Below, one piece after another: positions 15,985 through 24,890 of a DNA stretch of 64,000 nt (the first letter of the stretch is position 1; every line of letters begins with the position of its first letter). A model generated the notes under the pieces. It was not told where the DNA came from. It searched no databases and saw nothing but the letters and a program-made list of their open reading frames with translations. Source of the stretch: Arcticibacter sp. (GTDB lineage: Bacteria > Bacteroidota > Bacteroidia > 2-12-FULL-35-15); the NCBI GenBank assembly GCA_021155045.1, contig JAJNQB010000013.1, positions 62,001 through 126,000 of the forward strand, read 5' to 3'. The position numbers and the translations under genes were made by a program.

Positions 15985-16859
15985 AAGACATACTATTCTC
16001 CTTGCATGGAAATGAACTTTTGGCAAATGAAATCAACAAAATAATAACGGTTGAAACCGGACTTATTAGCATCAGGCAATTTCCTGACAAGGAAACCTAT
16101 ATCCGCATTGATTCGGATGTTAAAGGGAAAAGAGTAATTATTGTTTGCACATTAAACAATCCCGATGAAAAACTTTTGCCACTATTTTTTCTGGCTAAAA
16201 CAGCTAAAGATATAGGAGCAACATCCGTCTGCCTGATAGCACCTTACCTTTCCTACATGCGTCAAGATACCCGATTTAAAGCCGGTGAAGGAATTACATC
16301 CGTTTATTTTGCTTCATGGATAAGTTCTTTTGTGGATGAACTCATAACAATTGACCCGCATTTACATCGCAGAAATTCACTTTCTGAAATTTACTCTGTT
16401 CCAACAAAAGTTATTCAGGCTGCTCCATATATTTCAAAATGGATAAAGGAAAATGTTACCAATCCAATAATTATCGGGCCCGATAGCGAAAGTGAACAAT
16501 GGGTTGCTGAAGTAGCTACAAAAGCCGGTGCACCTCATTTAGTACTGAATAAAGTAAGACATGGCGACAGGCATGTGGAAGTATCTTTACCCGATATTAA
16601 TAAATTAAAAAATTACACTCCCGTGCTGGTTGATGATATTGTTTCTACAGCGCGAACCATGATTGAAGCAGTAAAACATATTCACGCTCAAGCTGGAATA
16701 GCTTCTGTATGTATTTGTACTCATGCTATTTTTGCCGATACTGCCTATAACGAATTACTGAATGCTGGAGTTGATAAAATTGTAAGTTGTAATACTATTT
16801 TTCACTCCTCCAATGGAATTAATTTGGCAGAGACAATTGCAAAAGAAATTAAAAACTAA
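15981..16859 (+). CDS. prs: Ribose-phosphate pyrophosphokinase (PRPP synthetase), short form
   Basis: 292 residues, somewhat shorter than the usual 310-320. The PRPP-binding loop VLVDDIVSTARTM (about 215-227) is intact, as are the first-half ribose-phosphate features (QFPDKETYIRI; YLSYMRQDTRFKAGEGI; DPHLHRRN) and GPDSESEQW. It makes PRPP and AMP from ribose 5-phosphate and ATP. The start overlaps the AMP phosphorylase stop (ATGA), so the two are made together. The short, divergent sequence and accessory setting suggest an additional copy and not the housekeeping enzyme; a reverse, ATP-yielding direction is conceivable but inferred. Confidence 0.87.
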   Translation: MKDILFSLHGNELLANEINKIITVETGLISIRQFPDKETYIRIDSDVKGKRVIIVCTLNNPDEKLLPLFFLAKTAKDIGATSVCLIAPYLSYMRQDTRFKAGEGITSVYFASWISSFVDELITIDPHLHRRNSLSEIYSVPTKVIQAAPYISKWIKENVTNPIIIGPDSESEQWVAEVATKAGAPHLVLNKVRHGDRHVEVSLPDINKLKNYTPVLVDDIVSTARTMIEAVKHIHAQAGIASVCICTHAIFADTAYNELLNAGVDKIVSCNTIFHSSNGINLAETIAKEIKN

Positions 16860-16878
16860 TCCAATAAACTACATACCT

Positions 16879-17958
16879 ATGAAATATTCATTACAACTCG
16901 GAAAAATATTTGGAATAAGACTTCAGATACACTGGACATTTCTTATCCTATTGGGATGGATTGTTATCAGTAATATGCGTGTTGGGGCGGGAACAGAACA
17001 AACGATGTGGTCTATCTTATTTATACTCACTATTTTTGTTTGTGTAACCATGCATGAGTTTGGACATGCGATGGCAGCCCGAAAATTTGGTATAAAAACA
17101 AAAGACATTACTCTATTACCCATTGGCGGTTTGGCACGATTGGAATCCATTCCCGAAAAACCAAAAGAGGAATTAATTGTTGCCCTTGCAGGACCTCTTG
17201 TAAATGTATTGATAGTAGCAGCACTTTCCCCTTTTGTGAGTTTTACATTGGATATAACCAAAATTCAACAACTCTCTTTTATAACAGCCGAAAATTTTGT
17301 TTTCAATTTAATGTTCATCAATCTGTGGCTGGCTGTGTTTAATTTAATTCCTGCTTTTCCTATGGATGGTGGCAGGGTATTAAGAGCGTTGCTTTCATTC
17401 AAAATAGAACGACACATTGCCACTGCAATAGCAGCACGCATCGGGCAATTGCTTGCTATCGGCTTTGTTATACTCGGCTTTTTTTCAAATCCATTTTTAA
17501 TTTTTATTGGCTTGTTTATTTTCCTTGGCGCACAAGCCGAAGCCGAATATACGCAGACAAAATCTATACTAAAAGGCTTTACGGTAAACGATGTATTGAT
17601 GAAACAATATCAGACAATAGAATCGGGAGAGGCTGTAAAATATGCTGTACAATTACTACTGAACGGACAATGCAAACATTTTCTGATAACAGACAATGGG
17701 AACCCTGTTGGAACCTTGAATCGTGATGAAATAATAAAAGCTTTAAGTGAGCAGGGAGAAAACACCTTAATTCATAATGTGATGAATAAGGAATTATTAT
17801 TTCTGAAATCTGAAATGCCGCTTGAAGAAGCATGGCAACTGATGCAACAGCACAAAACGCTCATGCCTGTGTTTGCGAATAGTAAATTGGTGGGTGCATT
17901 GGATGCGGAAAACATAATGGAATTTATAATGGTGAGAGGTGCGCAGAAAAAAGAATAA
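16879..17958 (+). CDS. Site-2-type M50 metalloprotease with C-terminal CBS pair
   Basis: 359 residues from ATG 16879; a frame from 16813 overlaps the prs end and is rejected because MKYSLQLGKIFGIRL is the usual family start. About six membrane helices contain the zinc motif His59-Glu60-x2-His63 (MHEFGHAMAARKFG) and the third ligand region AFPMDGGRVLRAL (about 160-172). The last 120 residues form two CBS motifs (FTVNDVLMKQYQTIES; NVMNKELLFLKSEMPLEEAW), which bind adenine nucleotides. Such proteases cut membrane-bound regulators. CBS domains let AMP/ATP state govern cutting, a good fit to the AMP-handling genes upstream. Substrate not visible. Confidence 0.87.
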   Translation: MKYSLQLGKIFGIRLQIHWTFLILLGWIVISNMRVGAGTEQTMWSILFILTIFVCVTMHEFGHAMAARKFGIKTKDITLLPIGGLARLESIPEKPKEELIVALAGPLVNVLIVAALSPFVSFTLDITKIQQLSFITAENFVFNLMFINLWLAVFNLIPAFPMDGGRVLRALLSFKIERHIATAIAARIGQLLAIGFVILGFFSNPFLIFIGLFIFLGAQAEAEYTQTKSILKGFTVNDVLMKQYQTIESGEAVKYAVQLLLNGQCKHFLITDNGNPVGTLNRDEIIKALSEQGENTLIHNVMNKELLFLKSEMPLEEAWQLMQQHKTLMPVFANSKLVGALDAENIMEFIMVRGAQKKE

Positions 17959-17964
17959 TTTACT

Positions 17965-19392
17965 ATGAACAATCAAACTCTACTAATATCATTTCTGTTT
18001 TTACTTGCTGGAATATATATTTTCCGCAGATTATGGCTTGGTGCATTGGGCGCAGTGATCATATTACTTATTTCAAAGATTTTCTTTTTGGCTGATTGTG
18101 ATTCTGTTTATTTTGAATTAGCCAATGCCTTTGTTATTTGGATAGAACTTATTTTGTTGATATTTGGGGCTTATTTATTTTATTATACACTTTCGTGTAA
18201 TAATCATTTTATTTCTTTTACAGAAAATATTTCAACTATCTCTTCAAGGATTTCAGTGGTTATTATTCTTTGTTTTTTTATGGGGAGTTTTATGGAAGGC
18301 ATTGCAGGATTTGGAATTCCTGCTTTGCTTATTGCTCCGCTAATGCTTACTGTAGGATTTAAACCATTCACTTCTGTTTTATTGCCCTTGACAACAAATA
18401 CAATAGCTGTATTATTTGGAGCATTGGGCACTCCGTTAAAAATAGGATTGGGGATTAATTCCCCTAACGAAGTGGTGATAATCACACTCCTATTAAATGC
18501 ACTGCCTACATTATTTATGCCCTTTATATTAGCCTATCTTTTATCCAAAACAGAGCAATTGAAAATATTTTGGAAAAAAGAATGGAAACTTTTGTTAGGT
18601 GCGGGAGTTTGTTTTTATGTTTCTTTTTCTCTCACCGGAATATTCTCAATAGAATTTCCATCAGTGGTTGCAGGAGTATTAGGGGTATTCTTATTCGGAT
18701 TATTATTTATACCAACCAAAGAAAAAATATCGGGACAAATTTGGAGGACTACATTTTCACCTTACTTGTTTTTAATCACTCTTTTATTGGCTTGGAAATT
18801 TATCTCACAAGATATACAGTTCTCATTTTGGTCAAACATAAAAACAATATCACTTTATCAGCCTGGCTTGATATTTATAAATACCTCTGTTTTTCTTGTA
18901 TTGTTTTTTAACAGCAGAAAATTTACCTCACAACTATTCTCATTAGTTAAAGCAACATCTTTTAAAATCCGTATTCCAGCTATCACTATATTATTACTCA
19001 TTTGTTTTACACAACTAATTGCTGATTCACTTTCAGAAAATATTGGCGCAATTACCGCAACTCTTAATAAATCGTGGCAACTTGTTTTATATCCATTAAT
19101 AGGCATTGCTGGTAGTTTTTTCACAGGTAGGGCTACCATGAGTAACCTGCTTTTTGCAGAAAGTTTAAGCGCAATGCCATTGGCTCAAAAAACATTATTT
19201 ACAGCATTATTACACTCTGGAAGTGCATTTGGAAATGCCATTTCTTTACAAAATATAGTGATGGTAAAATCTGTAACTTCTGAAAAGATACCGGAAACAA
19301 AATTTATAAAATATAATTTGTCTGTAATTATATTCTACACAATATTAATTACATTATCGGCATTGGTTTATCGGCAATGTATGGTAGATTGA
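17965..19392 (+). CDS. LctP-family lactate permease (short form)
   Basis: 475 residues and about 12-13 membrane helices. Conserved permease segments are visible: GSFMEGIAGFGIPALLIAPL (about 109-128), TTNTIAVLFGALGTP (about 148-162), and the C-terminal FTGRATMSNLLFAESL and LLHSGSAFGNAIS. LctP members are usually about 550 residues, so loops are shortened, not a domain lost. They move lactate or glycolate with protons. With ldhA in the same block, either export of fermentation product or re-uptake is plausible. It begins six bases after the protease stop. Confidence 0.8.
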   Translation: MNNQTLLISFLFLLAGIYIFRRLWLGALGAVIILLISKIFFLADCDSVYFELANAFVIWIELILLIFGAYLFYYTLSCNNHFISFTENISTISSRISVVIILCFFMGSFMEGIAGFGIPALLIAPLMLTVGFKPFTSVLLPLTTNTIAVLFGALGTPLKIGLGINSPNEVVIITLLLNALPTLFMPFILAYLLSKTEQLKIFWKKEWKLLLGAGVCFYVSFSLTGIFSIEFPSVVAGVLGVFLFGLLFIPTKEKISGQIWRTTFSPYLFLITLLLAWKFISQDIQFSFWSNIKTISLYQPGLIFINTSVFLVLFFNSRKFTSQLFSLVKATSFKIRIPAITILLLICFTQLIADSLSENIGAITATLNKSWQLVLYPLIGIAGSFFTGRATMSNLLFAESLSAMPLAQKTLFTALLHSGSAFGNAISLQNIVMVKSVTSEKIPETKFIKYNLSVIIFYTILITLSALVYRQCMVD

Positions 19393-19439
19393 AGTTAGTA
19401 TTTATAGTCAAAAAAAATTAATACTAAAAAACATATAGA

Positions 19440-21842
19440 ATGGCACACAAATTTATAAAAAAATTCTTAGAACTATCTAATAACAAAGTAGCATTGGTAG
19501 GCGGCAAAAACGCATCCCTCGGTGAAATGTTTAATCAACTTTCGCCAATTGGAATTAAAATACCGGATGGCTTTGCCACAACAGCAGAAGTATATTGGTT
19601 GTTTTTAGATGAAAATAATATTCGAGAAAAATTATTGCAACTGATGAATAAAATTGATTTAAAAGAATTTTCAAACCTTCGTGAAATTGGTGCAGAAGCC
19701 CGTGCGTTAATTCTTAATGCTGTTATCCCTGAACAAATAGCGTGCGAAATAAAATCGGCTTACAAGAATTTATATGCAGGACATAATTCCGAAATCGAAG
19801 TTGCTGTTAGAAGTAGTGCCACAGCCGAAGATTTACCAACCGCAAGTTTTGCAGGTCAGCACGATTCTTTTCTGAACATAAAAGGCGAAGAAGTATTGAT
19901 ACATACTTGCCAAAAATGTTTTGCATCGCTCTTTAACGACCGTGCAATAAAATACAGAATCAACAATGGATTCGATCACATGCACGTTGCCTTATCTGTT
20001 GGCGTGCAGCGTATGGTTCGTTCCGATTTAGCCTCAGCCGGAGTTGGCTTTACCATTGAACCTGAAACAGGTTTTGAAAACATGATTTACCTTACAGGCA
20101 GTTGGGGTTTAGGCGAAAATGTGGTGCAGGGGGCTGTGAATCCTGATGAATTTTACCTTTTCAAACCATCGTTGCGCAATAATAAAAAATCGCTGGTTAC
20201 AAAAAAATTGGGTAGTAAATCCAAAACAATGGTTTACGCTCAGGGGCAAAATGCTATAAATAAAAGCATTGAAAATATTGACACTCCAATTGAAAAACAA
20301 TTGTTGTTTGTGCTTTCCGATACTGAAATAGAAACGCTGGCACAATGGTGTTTGAAAATCGAAGAACACTATAAAATGCCAATGGATATTGAATGGGCAA
20401 AAGACGGAATTACGAATGAACTGTTTATTGTACAAGCGCGACCGGAAACAATTCACAGCAAACTCAAAAATGTTTCTTTTAAAGAATATAGCTTAACCGA
20501 AAAAGGGATTTTAATTGCAACAGGAAAAGCCGTTGGAAGTAAAATAGTATCCGGCATTGCAAGAGTTTTAGAATCTCCTGCCGAAGCACACAAGTTGCAA
20601 GCAGGTGAAATTCTTGTTACTGATATTACTAACCCTGATTGGAATATTGTGTTAAAAAAAGCATCGGTAATTATTACCAATAAAGGCGGAAGAACGAGCC
20701 ATGCAGCAATTGTTGCCCGCGAACTTGGTGTGGCGGCTGTGGTAGGAACAACCAACGCAACAGATAAAATAAAAGATGGACAGTTAATTACCGTTTCCTG
20801 TGCCGAAGGAGATGAAGGAAAAGTGTTTGATGGAAAATTATCTTGGGAAGAAAAAGAAATCAATCTCATAAATACTAAAATCCCAAAAACACAGCCCATG
20901 TTTATTCTCGCTGACCCCGACAAAGCATTGCAGCTTTCATTTTATCCAAACGAAGGAGTTGGGTTGATGCGTATGGAGTTTGTCATCAATAATTCTATTC
21001 AAATTCACCCAATGGCATTGGTAAAATTTGATGAACTAAAAGATGAAAATGCAAAACTGCAAATAGAACAACTCACAAAAAATCATCCCAACAAAAAAGA
21101 ATATTTCATTGATAAACTTTCGCAAGCCATTGCATTTGTAGCAGCCGCTTTTTATCCGAAAGAGGTAATTGTGCGAATGAGTGATTTTAAAACCAATGAA
21201 TATGCAAACCTAATTGGCGGAAAACAATTTGAACCAGATGAAGAAAATCCCATGCTTGGTTTCAGAGGAGCTTCAAGATATTATAGCGATTTATATCGTG
21301 AAGGATTTCGATTGGAATGTGAAGCAATAAAATTGGTTCGCAATGAAATGGGATTGACTAATGTAAAAACCATGATTCCTTTTTGCAGAACTGTTGAAGA
21401 AGGGGAAAAAGTTGTGAAACTGATGGAAGAATTTGGATTAAAGCAAGGAGATAATGGCTTAGAAATTTATGTGATGATAGAAATACCAAGCAATGTTATC
21501 CTTGCAGAAAAATTTGTAAAAGTGTTTGATGGCTTTTCAATCGGTTCAAATGATTTAACACAACTCACTCTTGGTATTGACAGAGATTCTGCCATAATCA
21601 GCAATTTGTTTGACGAAAACAATGAAGCAGTAAAATGGATGTTGCAAAGCGTTATTCGAACAGCTAAAAAATGTGGTGTAAAAATCGGTTTATGCGGACA
21701 GGCACCAAGCGACTATCCTGAGTTTGCACAATTTCTTGTTGAACAAGGAATAGACAGTATTTCTTTTAATCCTGATGCGCTGATAAAAGGTATTGAAAAT
21801 ATTATAGAAGCAGAGAAAATAAATCGAGTATTAAACAAATAA
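19440..21842 (+). CDS. ppsA: Phosphoenolpyruvate synthase
   Basis: 800 residues, full length. The N-terminal ATP-grasp domain shows GGKNASLGEM (about 21-30) and VRSSATAEDLPTASFAGQHD (about 123-142). The swivelling domain carries the phosphohistidine in GGRTSHAAIVAREL (His421). The C-terminal PEP/pyruvate barrel has MIEIPSNVILAEKF, GSNDLTQLTLGIDRD and LCGQAPSDYPEFAQFL. It interconverts ATP plus pyruvate with AMP plus PEP plus phosphate. In a block that also holds AMP phosphorylase, PRPP synthetase and lactate dehydrogenase, the PEP-consuming, ATP-forming direction is also thinkable (inference). Its 3' end has a degenerate duplicate at 22219-22326. Confidence 0.94.
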   Translation: MAHKFIKKFLELSNNKVALVGGKNASLGEMFNQLSPIGIKIPDGFATTAEVYWLFLDENNIREKLLQLMNKIDLKEFSNLREIGAEARALILNAVIPEQIACEIKSAYKNLYAGHNSEIEVAVRSSATAEDLPTASFAGQHDSFLNIKGEEVLIHTCQKCFASLFNDRAIKYRINNGFDHMHVALSVGVQRMVRSDLASAGVGFTIEPETGFENMIYLTGSWGLGENVVQGAVNPDEFYLFKPSLRNNKKSLVTKKLGSKSKTMVYAQGQNAINKSIENIDTPIEKQLLFVLSDTEIETLAQWCLKIEEHYKMPMDIEWAKDGITNELFIVQARPETIHSKLKNVSFKEYSLTEKGILIATGKAVGSKIVSGIARVLESPAEAHKLQAGEILVTDITNPDWNIVLKKASVIITNKGGRTSHAAIVARELGVAAVVGTTNATDKIKDGQLITVSCAEGDEGKVFDGKLSWEEKEINLINTKIPKTQPMFILADPDKALQLSFYPNEGVGLMRMEFVINNSIQIHPMALVKFDELKDENAKLQIEQLTKNHPNKKEYFIDKLSQAIAFVAAAFYPKEVIVRMSDFKTNEYANLIGGKQFEPDEENPMLGFRGASRYYSDLYREGFRLECEAIKLVRNEMGLTNVKTMIPFCRTVEEGEKVVKLMEEFGLKQGDNGLEIYVMIEIPSNVILAEKFVKVFDGFSIGSNDLTQLTLGIDRDSAIISNLFDENNEAVKWMLQSVIRTAKKCGVKIGLCGQAPSDYPEFAQFLVEQGIDSISFNPDALIKGIENIIEAEKINRVLNK

Positions 21843-21852
21843 AACTATACTT

Positions 21853-22206
21853 ATGAGAAATTACTTACATATCCTAACACTAATTCTTTTTAGCTTTTCT
21901 TTTTTCGGTTTTCATGTTAAATACAGTAAAATTGATTATAAATATGAAAGTACTGTTGTCTTAAATATTAAAAAGCATAGCTCCGAAGACATACTGGCTG
22001 CGCAAAGCTTACTTTTAAAAACCAATTCAATAAGTATAGACTATCAATGCCTTGTTTCAGGGATTATAGTTTTAAAAGTAAGCCACAATTATACGCATCA
22101 GGCTGATGTAAAGCATTTTATTTACAAAGCGTTAAATAGTAAAATACCTACAAGCAAAATAAATATTTTATTTATTGACATACACTCGAAATTTAGTCAG
22201 GGCTAA
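21853..22206 (+). CDS. Small exported protein of unknown function
   Basis: 117 residues with an N-terminal hydrophobic segment (LHILTLILFSFSFFGF) that may be a signal peptide or anchor. The rest alternates strands and helices (STVVLNIKKHSSEDILAAQS; SIDYQCLVSGIIVLKVSHNY; DVKHFIYKAL) in an order recalling a ferredoxin-like beta-alpha-beta fold of HMA type, but the metal-binding CxxC is absent. It begins 10 bases after ppsA. I do not recognise the family. Confidence 0.5.
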   Translation: MRNYLHILTLILFSFSFFGFHVKYSKIDYKYESTVVLNIKKHSSEDILAAQSLLLKTNSISIDYQCLVSGIIVLKVSHNYTHQADVKHFIYKALNSKIPTSKINILFIDIHSKFSQG

Positions 22207-22218
22207 AGTATTCAAGAA

Positions 22219-22326
22219 ATGAGAATATTAATGAAGTGCTTACACAGTATTTTATTTAATCCTGATGCGATGGTAAAGGGTATTGAAAATATAATAACAG
22301 CAGAAAATAATCAAATGAACAATTAA
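22219..22326 (+). pseudogene. Remnant of a second PEP synthase 3' end
   Basis: The frame ending at TAA 22324 encodes FNPDAMVKGIENIITAE, matching the ppsA C-terminus FNPDALIKGIENIIEAE almost residue for residue; the DNA is also clearly similar to 21766-21830. Only about the last 25 codons survive, behind unrelated residues (MRILMKCLH). This is a partial duplication or the scar of a lost paralogue; the 117-residue gene sits between the two copies. No function is expected. Confidence 0.7.
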
Positions 22327-22332
22327 ATTACG

Positions 22333-22716
22333 ATGTCTATTTACAGTTTTTTAGATTGGTTCTTCATTGCATTCCATTCAACTATAATTTTATTTAACCT
22401 TTTCGGATGGTTCTGGAAGAGAACAAGAAAAGCAAACCTCGTCCTTTTATTACTTACTGGTGGCTCATGGTTTATTCTCGGAATATGGAAAGGAATTGGA
22501 TATTGCCCGCTTACCGATTGGCATTTTGATGTACTGAAAAAACTTGGCGTTGAAAATCTCCCTTATTCATACATAAAATATTTTATTGACAGAATCTTCG
22601 GGTGGGATATGACTGAAAAAGCAGCCGAAACATTTACAGCAATTTTCTACTTTCTGGCGTTGTTTTGTTCCTCTGTTGTAAACATCCGTAGCAGGAGTAA
22701 AAAGAATATCAAATAA
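22333..22716 (+). CDS. DUF2784-like inner-membrane protein
   Basis: 127 residues with three predicted membrane helices (about 8-25, 37-53, 98-116). The segment GIWKGIGYCPLTDWHFDVLKKLG (positions about 50-72) matches the CPLT-x-W/E pattern of DUF2784 proteins. Their function is unknown. It precedes the cardiolipin synthase by six bases, so a membrane-lipid or envelope role is a reasonable guess from context only. Confidence 0.6.
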   Translation: MSIYSFLDWFFIAFHSTIILFNLFGWFWKRTRKANLVLLLLTGGSWFILGIWKGIGYCPLTDWHFDVLKKLGVENLPYSYIKYFIDRIFGWDMTEKAAETFTAIFYFLALFCSSVVNIRSRSKKNIK

Positions 22717-22722
22717 ATAATT

Positions 22723-23916
22723 ATGCAAAAGCAAAAAAAAGATATTTTTTATAAATACAAAAAAGAAATTCATCCTGCTGATGATATTCGATTGGTTCAT
22801 AGTGGTTTGGATTATTTTAATACTTTAGAAAAAACAATAAACAACACTCAACACACATTACATTTTCAGACTTATATTTTTGACGGAGATGAAACAGGAT
22901 TGAAAATAGCACTCGCATTACAATCGGCAGCAAAAAGAGGAGTAAATGTATTTGTGGTTTTGGATGGTTTCGGGTCAAAAAAACTTTCAAAAAAAATTAT
23001 TAATGATATGATTGATGCAGGAGTTAAATTTCGTTTCTTTTCTCCTTTCTTTTCTTTTCAAAATATCTATATCGGCAGGCGACTTCATCATAAAGTAATT
23101 GTTTCGGATGCAAAAATTGCACTTATTGGGGGGATAAATATTGCTAATAAATACAAAGGAGATTTATTAAAAGAACCTTGGTTAGATTATGCTATTCTGA
23201 TAAAAGGAAATGTTTGTGAAAATGCACAAAGAGTATGTGAGCAAATTTGCCGAAAACAATTTAGAGTAAAATTTAAATATGCAAATAAGGAAAAGGAACA
23301 GCCGGCTAAGAACAATAAGCTCATTAGCTTTAGTCAAAATGATAAGCTAAGAAAAAAAAATCAAATTTGTTCAAACTACGTTTACAACATTCGAAACTCA
23401 AAAAAAACGGTGATAATTGTTGCGAGTTATTTTTTACCAGGTAGAAAGCTGAGAAAATCATTGGAAATAGCTGCGAAAAATGGTGTTAAAATTAAAATAA
23501 TACTATCTGGAATTTCCGATATTAGAATGTTTCGTAAAGCAACCGTTTATCTGTACACTTATTTGCATAAAAATAACATAGAAATTTATGAATGGAAAAA
23601 ATCTATACTTCACGGAAAACTAGCAGTGATAGATCAATATTGGACAACTGTGGGGTCATTTAATTTAAACCATTTAAGTTCACACGCTAGTATTGAATTA
23701 AATGTGGAAGTATTTAATAGGGACTTTGCAAAAAAAATAGAAGAACATTTGTTTGAAATAATACAAAATGGTTGCAATAAAATAGAACACAATACAGGCT
23801 TCAATTTGAAAGAAAAAATACTTGGAGCAGTTTCTTACTTCGTAGTTAGAACCGCTGTAAAAATTTTAGCTCTTTTTCCCAATATAAAATATCTTTATAC
23901 ACGAATAAATGATTAA
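22723..23916 (+). CDS. Phospholipase-D-superfamily cardiolipin synthase (ClsB-like)
   Basis: 397 residues. Two HKD motifs define the active site: His122-x-Lys124-x4-Asp129 (HHKVIVSD) with GGINIANKY behind it, and His297-x-Lys299-x4-Asp304 (HGKLAVID) with GSFNLNHLSSHAS behind it. There are no N-terminal membrane helices, which matches ClsB rather than ClsA; the C-terminus (about 365-390) is amphipathic or hydrophobic. The reaction is transfer of a phosphatidyl group to phosphatidylglycerol, making cardiolipin. It could adjust membranes under stress. A nuclease function is less likely given length and motif context. Confidence 0.85.
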   Translation: MQKQKKDIFYKYKKEIHPADDIRLVHSGLDYFNTLEKTINNTQHTLHFQTYIFDGDETGLKIALALQSAAKRGVNVFVVLDGFGSKKLSKKIINDMIDAGVKFRFFSPFFSFQNIYIGRRLHHKVIVSDAKIALIGGINIANKYKGDLLKEPWLDYAILIKGNVCENAQRVCEQICRKQFRVKFKYANKEKEQPAKNNKLISFSQNDKLRKKNQICSNYVYNIRNSKKTVIIVASYFLPGRKLRKSLEIAAKNGVKIKIILSGISDIRMFRKATVYLYTYLHKNNIEIYEWKKSILHGKLAVIDQYWTTVGSFNLNHLSSHASIELNVEVFNRDFAKKIEEHLFEIIQNGCNKIEHNTGFNLKEKILGAVSYFVVRTAVKILALFPNIKYLYTRIND

Positions 23917-23936
23917 AAACTTATAGAAAAAAAATT

Positions 23937-24890
23937 ATGGTAGCAATAATTATTTTTATTTTAGGACTGATTGGGTTGTGGCTTGGTACAAATTGGGTTG
24001 TTAAAAGTGCTATTGGTATTGCTGAGCGATTTAATCTATCTCATGCTTTTGTTGGATTGGCTATCTTATCAGTTGGAACTGACTTACCTGAAGTGTTTGT
24101 TTCTATTAATGCCTCGGTACTTCAGTTAAAAGGAGTTGAGTCGTCTGGAATTATAACAGGGAATGCGATCGGGAGTAGTATTAGTCAAATTAGCATTATA
24201 CTTGGCATAGCTGCTCTTTTTTTAAATTTCACCTTGTCAAAAAAAGAATTAATCCGTGATGGGATAGCTTTACTCTCTTCAATTATACTATTGCTTGCTG
24301 TTGGGTTTGATGGAATAGTTACTCGATTAGAGGGTGCTATATTGCTGTGTGCTTATATTGTTTATTACATCATACTTTTAAAGAGTAATTCAAATGTAAT
24401 TAGTGAAAAGAATAATTCATCAAAACAGTTAAGCATTTTAAAACTGACAAGTTATTTAATTATTGGTTTTGCGGTTCTTATTTTTTCCTCACACCTCGTT
24501 GTTGGTAAAGCAATGTATTTTGCTAAGCAATGGGGCGTAGCTCAGTCCTTTGTAGGTATTGTACTTATTGGGCTTGGCTCTAGTTTGCCAGAACTCGCTG
24601 TATCTATCACTGCGGCAATAAAAAAATCTGGAGGCATGTCTGTTGGTAATATTATCGGTAGTAATATTTTCGACATTCTTATTCCTATCGGTATAGGAGG
24701 GACAATAAGTAAAACATCTATGGAAGGTGGTCTTTTAAAATTTGACTTGCCTGTTTTGTTTGCAGCAACTTTGCTGGTTGTTATTTTTCTTGGAACAAAA
24801 AAAGGAGTATCACGCAGAGAGGCAATAGCTTTGATTATTATTTATCTATTGTATATTCTTGCGAAAATATTCATTTTTAAAGGGCAATGA
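23937..24890 (+). CDS. Calcium/sodium antiporter (CaCA family, YrbG-like)
   Basis: 317 residues, about 10 membrane helices, built of two inverted halves. The alpha repeats hold the ion-binding acidic and polar residues: GTDLPEVFVSINASV with GNAIGSSISQIS (about 47-88), and GLGSSLPELAVSITAAI with GNIIGSNIFDI (about 210-250). It exchanges Na+ for Ca2+ or a similar cation across the inner membrane. The stop overlaps the Ca-ATPase start in ATGA, so a secondary and a primary cation exporter are produced together. Confidence 0.88.
   Translation: MVAIIIFILGLIGLWLGTNWVVKSAIGIAERFNLSHAFVGLAILSVGTDLPEVFVSINASVLQLKGVESSGIITGNAIGSSISQISIILGIAALFLNFTLSKKELIRDGIALLSSIILLLAVGFDGIVTRLEGAILLCAYIVYYIILLKSNSNVISEKNNSSKQLSILKLTSYLIIGFAVLIFSSHLVVGKAMYFAKQWGVAQSFVGIVLIGLGSSLPELAVSITAAIKKSGGMSVGNIIGSNIFDILIPIGIGGTISKTSMEGGLLKFDLPVLFAATLLVVIFLGTKKGVSRREAIALIIIYLLYILAKIFIFKGQ

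Noticed and set aside
20453..20923. 156-codon frame opposite ppsA
   Set aside because: Shadow of the PEP synthase central region; no independent start signal.
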